From: Candidatus Woesearchaeota archaeon
GTDB lineage: Archaea; Nanobdellota; Nanobdellia; Woesearchaeales; JACPBV01
Direction: 5' to 3'
Assembly (NCBI GenBank): GCA_019322475.1
Contig: JAHWIN010000076.1
Coordinates: 1 to 28,606, forward strand
DNA: 28,606 nt
Shown here: positions 28,366 through 28,606 of the stretch, one piece after another
Numbering within the stretch: position 1 is the stretch's first letter
Layout of the letters: each line of letters starts with the position of its first letter
Position numbers and translations under genes: made by a program
The notes under the pieces: model-generated
Database searches by the model: none
The model's input: only the letters and a program-made list of their open reading frames with translations
Told to the model about the DNA's origin: nothing

Positions 28366-28606
28366 ATGGTCATGGAAAAAGACCTGGTTGTAGGATTCTT
28401 CATAGGCATAATACTCTATAGCTTCATATTCGGGGCTAAGGTCATCAAGGTCCTGATAAGGGCCAGATGGAAGATAGAGATGGTAAGAAGGGGCCTGTTC
28501 ATGACATTCAACAGGCCAGGATTCGTGATAGCCCAGATAATAACTATACTTCTCTGCACTGCAGGAAGCATGGCTTTGTATTATCTTTATAGGAAGGGGT
28601 ATTTTA
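28366..28606 (+). CDS. Hypothetical membrane protein, truncated by window end
   Basis: The frame runs from ATG 28366 (or ATG 28372) to the window edge without a stop; 80 residues are visible. There is an N-terminal hydrophobic helix (LVVGFFIGIILYSFIFGAKV), a basic stretch (LIRARWKIEMVRRGLF), and a second helix (VIAQIITILLCTAGSMALYYLY). It is unrecognised. An AT-rich ATATTTATT stretch at about 28338-28346 may be its TATA box. It lies 32 bases after the preceding membrane-protein gene. Confidence 0.7.
   Translation, partial: MVMEKDLVVGFFIGIILYSFIFGAKVIKVLIRARWKIEMVRRGLFMTFNRPGFVIAQIITILLCTAGSMALYYLYRKGYF

Noticed and set aside
1..28606. CRISPR arrays, insertion sequences, rRNA genes or inteins
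   Set aside because: No regularly spaced repeats, transposase, rRNA sequence or intein motifs in the RNAP subunits were seen on reading both strands.

Overview
The window comes from an archaeal chromosome, most likely a DPANN-type archaeon close to the Woesearchaeota/Pacearchaeota. This placement is inferred from gene content, not from a tree. Evidence for Archaea: an RNA polymerase operon with split A'/A'' and split B'/B'' subunits plus subunit H, archaeal NusA and L30e, topoisomerase VI, an archaeal Pno1/Dim2-type KH protein, tRNA genes with bulge-helix-bulge introns and no encoded CCA, and TATA boxes about 25-30 nt before many start codons, which implies many leaderless mRNAs.

Layout. 1-640 (minus): the N-terminal part of a secreted, Cys- and Asp-rich repeat protein. 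660-1030: a gene-free stretch with several inverted repeats. 1031-2078 (minus): two small coiled-coil proteins. 2194-2955 (plus): an inositol-monophosphatase-family enzyme that converges on rps7. 2959-12528 (minus): a long information-processing block, in transcription order tRNA-Asp, tRNA-Lys, rpoH, rpoB2, rpoB1, rpoA1, rpoA2, rpl30e, nusA, rps12, rps7. 12729-17070 (plus): an orphan protein, a KH ribosome-biogenesis protein, then top6B-top6A. 17150-18288 (minus): a truncated Dph2 overlapping an EamA-type transporter. 18465-19791 (minus): an AT-richer accessory unit with an AbiEii-type nucleotidyltransferase carrying a C-terminal WYL-like module, preceded by a 46-residue ORF. 19848-22871 (plus): a phosphohexomutase, two zinc-ribbon microproteins and a MtaB-type tRNA methylthiotransferase. 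23001-26784 (plus): proC, proA, marC and proB, a complete proline route from glutamate. 26972-28606 (plus): a Cys-rich DUF6485-like protein, a dCMP-deaminase-family enzyme, a membrane protein with a small Cys/His domain, and the start of another membrane protein.

Most striking points: (1) tRNA-Lys appears to carry two tiny introns, 18 nt at 37/38 and 15 nt in the T-loop at 59/60; the adjacent tRNA-Asp has an 18-nt intron of the same architecture. (2) tRNA-Lys ends 20 nt before rpoH, so tRNA 3' processing may create the 5' end of the polymerase mRNA. (3) An AbiEii-like toxin domain is fused to a WYL-like module with no recognisable AbiEi antitoxin, and a palindromic TATA box is apparently shared with the divergent phosphohexomutase. 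(4) Dph2 is reduced to its first domain. (5) RpoA' and Top6B carry similar Lys/Glu/Ala-rich tails. (6) Two tandem zinc-ribbon microproteins, one resembling the TFB ribbon alone. I see no CRISPR array, no insertion sequence and no rRNA gene.
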